Source: Thermoplasmata archaeon (GTDB taxonomy: Archaea; Thermoplasmatota; E2; UBA202; DSCA01). From it: a stretch of 7,411 nt of DNA. The stretch covers positions 474 through 7,884 of the forward strand of contig VBQP01000039.1 of the NCBI GenBank assembly GCA_008297795.1, written 5' to 3'. Below the pieces are notes generated by a model. The model was not told the DNA's origin and searched no databases. It saw only the letters and a program-made list of their open reading frames with translations. How positions within the stretch are numbered: the first letter of the stretch is position 1; the number at the start of each line of letters is the position of its first letter. Positions 6,433 through 7,411 of the stretch are shown piece after piece. Made by a program: the position numbers and the translations under genes.

Positions 6433-6486
6433 GGGAATGGGTGGAGGTCAAAATGAAGAAAAAACTCTTCATTTAGCCCCATTCCC
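6433..6486. repeat. two-segment inverted repeat between pyrG and the kinase gene
   Basis: There are two nested perfect 9-bp complementary pairs. The outer pair is GGGAATGGG (6433-6441) with CCCATTCCC (6478-6486). The inner pair is AAATGAAGA (6451-6459) with TCTTCATTT (6466-6474), closing a 6-nt loop. The two stems are separated by 9 nt on one side and 3 nt on the other. As RNA in either direction this would fold into one long, bulged hairpin. It lies about 25 bp upstream of the pyrG box A and 47 bp past the kinase stop, so it could be an operator, a 3' UTR or terminator structure, or a small structured RNA. Confidence 0.7.
6453..6476 (+). other. seven-codon mini-ORF with Shine-Dalgarno-like GGAGGT
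   Basis: On the plus strand GGAGGT (6443-6448) precedes by 4 nt an ATG that opens MKKKLFI and then TAG. The whole frame lies within the inner stem-loop. No plus-strand gene follows for it to control, so this is probably a coincidence of the hairpin sequence. It is recorded because it is the best Shine-Dalgarno-like match I noticed in the window. Confidence 0.15.
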
Positions 6487-6492
6487 AATCAT

Positions 6493-6504
6493 AAAATAAA
6501 AAAC
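6493..6504 (-). terminator. candidate U-tract terminator of the histidine kinase gene
   Basis: Read on the minus strand this is GTTTTTTATTTT, about 30-40 nt after the kinase stop codon and just before the inverted repeat. This is a typical archaeal T-rich termination signal. Confidence 0.45.
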
Positions 6505-6533
6505 GTTATAAAATTTTTCATTTATTCAGAGAC

Positions 6534-7411
6534 TTACCTTCTCAATTTTATAACAAAGACGGTTCCATTTGGCTCATTATTTTCGACATGAATGCTGCCC
6601 CCGTACCTTTCTATTGTTTTTCGGACTATGTAAAGTCCCAGTCCGCTTCCTCCCGTATCCCCGTGTTTGAAACGCTCATCGAATATTTTTTCCTTTATCT
6701 CGTCAGGTATGCCCTTTCCATAATCGGCAATCCTTATCTCGCATTCTTCATTATTGCCTTTCATCGTTATGTCTATTTTATCGGTACCGCCATGTACTAT
6801 CGCATTTCTCACGATGTTGTCTATTACTGAACGAAATGCTTCATCGGCCATTATCGTGCAATCCCCCTTAATATCGAACTTCACATCATAATCCTTTATG
6901 ACATCTTCTGCAACTTTCCGCACAGAATATTCTTTCAGTTCCTTGCCTGATAAAATCATGGACTCAAAATTCCTCATCATCTCTATGAGTTTTATGCCTC
7001 TGTTTATTCGCTGCATTGCCTTTTCAATAAATGTTTTGCTCTTGCCTTCAGAATAAATATCCAGCGAACTGTTTGCAATCTGCAGGTCATTGAGTATATC
7101 ATGCCTCATGATTTTGTTTATTAAACATAATGTGTCGTTGAGTTCTCTTATTTTTTCCTCATTCTGTCTGCGCTCAGTAATGTCCTTGTACAATACAACA
7201 GATTCCATGAAATTTTCTCCAATTTTAATTGGTGCAGTGGATAAAGATACTTGGATTAACGTTCCATCTTTCCTCTTTCTAACAGTATCATAATAAACGT
7301 ATCCTTCCTCAACTTTTTTATCCAGTGCCATTGCCTCTTCTATCTTTTCATCCGGCACTATTACATCGTTGATATGTCTGCCTTTTATCTCATCCAACGA
7401 ATAGCCGAAAA
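6534..7411 (-). CDS. PAS-domain sensor histidine kinase, C-terminal part (5' end outside window)
   Basis: The frame is open to the window edge. A TTG lies at 7397, but the codons before it read FGYS, continuing a PAS motif (GYSLDEIKGRHINDVIVPDE), so the gene starts beyond the window. Numbered from that TTG, residues 1-75 are the end of a PAS domain plus PAC motif (RKRKDGTLIQVSLSTAPI, VVLYKDITERR). A short helical linker (76-95) leads to the phosphoacceptor helix with His99 in MRHDILNDLQ, a form common in archaeal kinases. The HATPase domain follows: N-box DNIVRNAIVHGG (193-204), G1 box DYGKGIPDEI (225-234) and G2 box GGSGLGL (249-255), all intact. It ends normally after GTVFVIKLRR. No membrane helix is seen in this part. 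No response regulator gene is present in the window. The signal sensed is unknown. Confidence 0.93.
   Translation of the reverse strand, partial: FGYSLDEIKGRHINDVIVPDEKIEEAMALDKKVEEGYVYYDTVRKRKDGTLIQVSLSTAPIKIGENFMESVVLYKDITERRQNEEKIRELNDTLCLINKIMRHDILNDLQIANSSLDIYSEGKSKTFIEKAMQRINRGIKLIEMMRNFESMILSGKELKEYSVRKVAEDVIKDYDVKFDIKGDCTIMADEAFRSVIDNIVRNAIVHGGTDKIDITMKGNNEECEIRIADYGKGIPDEIKEKIFDERFKHGDTGGSGLGLYIVRKTIERYGGSIHVENNEPNGTVFVIKLRR

Noticed and set aside
6275..6472. 65-codon minus-strand frame starting inside the hairpin and overlapping the pyrG start in another frame
   Set aside because: Most of it is an out-of-frame reading of the conserved P-loop region of pyrG. It lacks a ribosome binding site and protein-like composition.
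7395..7397. TTG as the true start of the histidine kinase
   Set aside because: The codons upstream to the window edge (FGYS) continue the PAS domain signature, so the gene is only cut by the window.
1..7411. tRNA genes, CRISPR arrays, insertion sequences or phage genes
   Set aside because: The spacers are too short or lack cloverleaf structure, no regularly spaced repeats are visible, and no transposase or integrase motif appears in any frame.

Overview
The window looks archaeal, most likely a euryarchaeon of the Thermoplasmatota type. Supporting signs are an archaeal-style valyl-tRNA synthetase, a stand-alone PUA-domain protein of the MCT-1-like kind, a secreted Ig-like protein, and heavy use of AGA/AGG and ATA codons. 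TATA-like box A elements sit about 23-29 nt before several start codons, and no good Shine-Dalgarno sites are seen, which fits leaderless transcription. The lineage is an inference from gene style, not from a marker search.

Left part (1-3968, + strand): a co-directional series of five genes. They are the C-terminal end of an OsmC-family protein, a small secreted Ig-like protein, a PUA-domain RNA-binding protein, valS, and a 32-codon open frame for a one-helix membrane peptide starting 1 nt after the valS stop. Spacers are 20, 23, 25 and 1 nt, and box A candidates overlap the preceding stop codon, so several of these genes may have their own promoter.

Middle part (3963-6381, - strand): pyrG (CTP synthase) followed 1 nt later by a 268-codon gene of unknown function. 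These probably form one operon. The unknown gene converges on the small membrane ORF with a 6-bp overlap of the two coding ends.

Right part (6382-7411): a 152-bp spacer between pyrG and the next - strand gene. It holds the pyrG core promoter, a strong two-segment inverted repeat and an A/T-rich terminator-like run. The spacer is followed by a PAS-domain sensor histidine kinase cut by the window edge.

Most of the content is housekeeping: translation (ValRS, PUA protein) and nucleotide synthesis (PyrG). The less ordinary items are the degenerate KMSKS loop of ValRS, the tiny membrane ORF and its convergent overlap, the unknown gene coupled to pyrG, and the structured spacer upstream of pyrG. 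I see no mobile element, CRISPR array, tRNA or rRNA, and no stretch above 300 bases lacks a gene.
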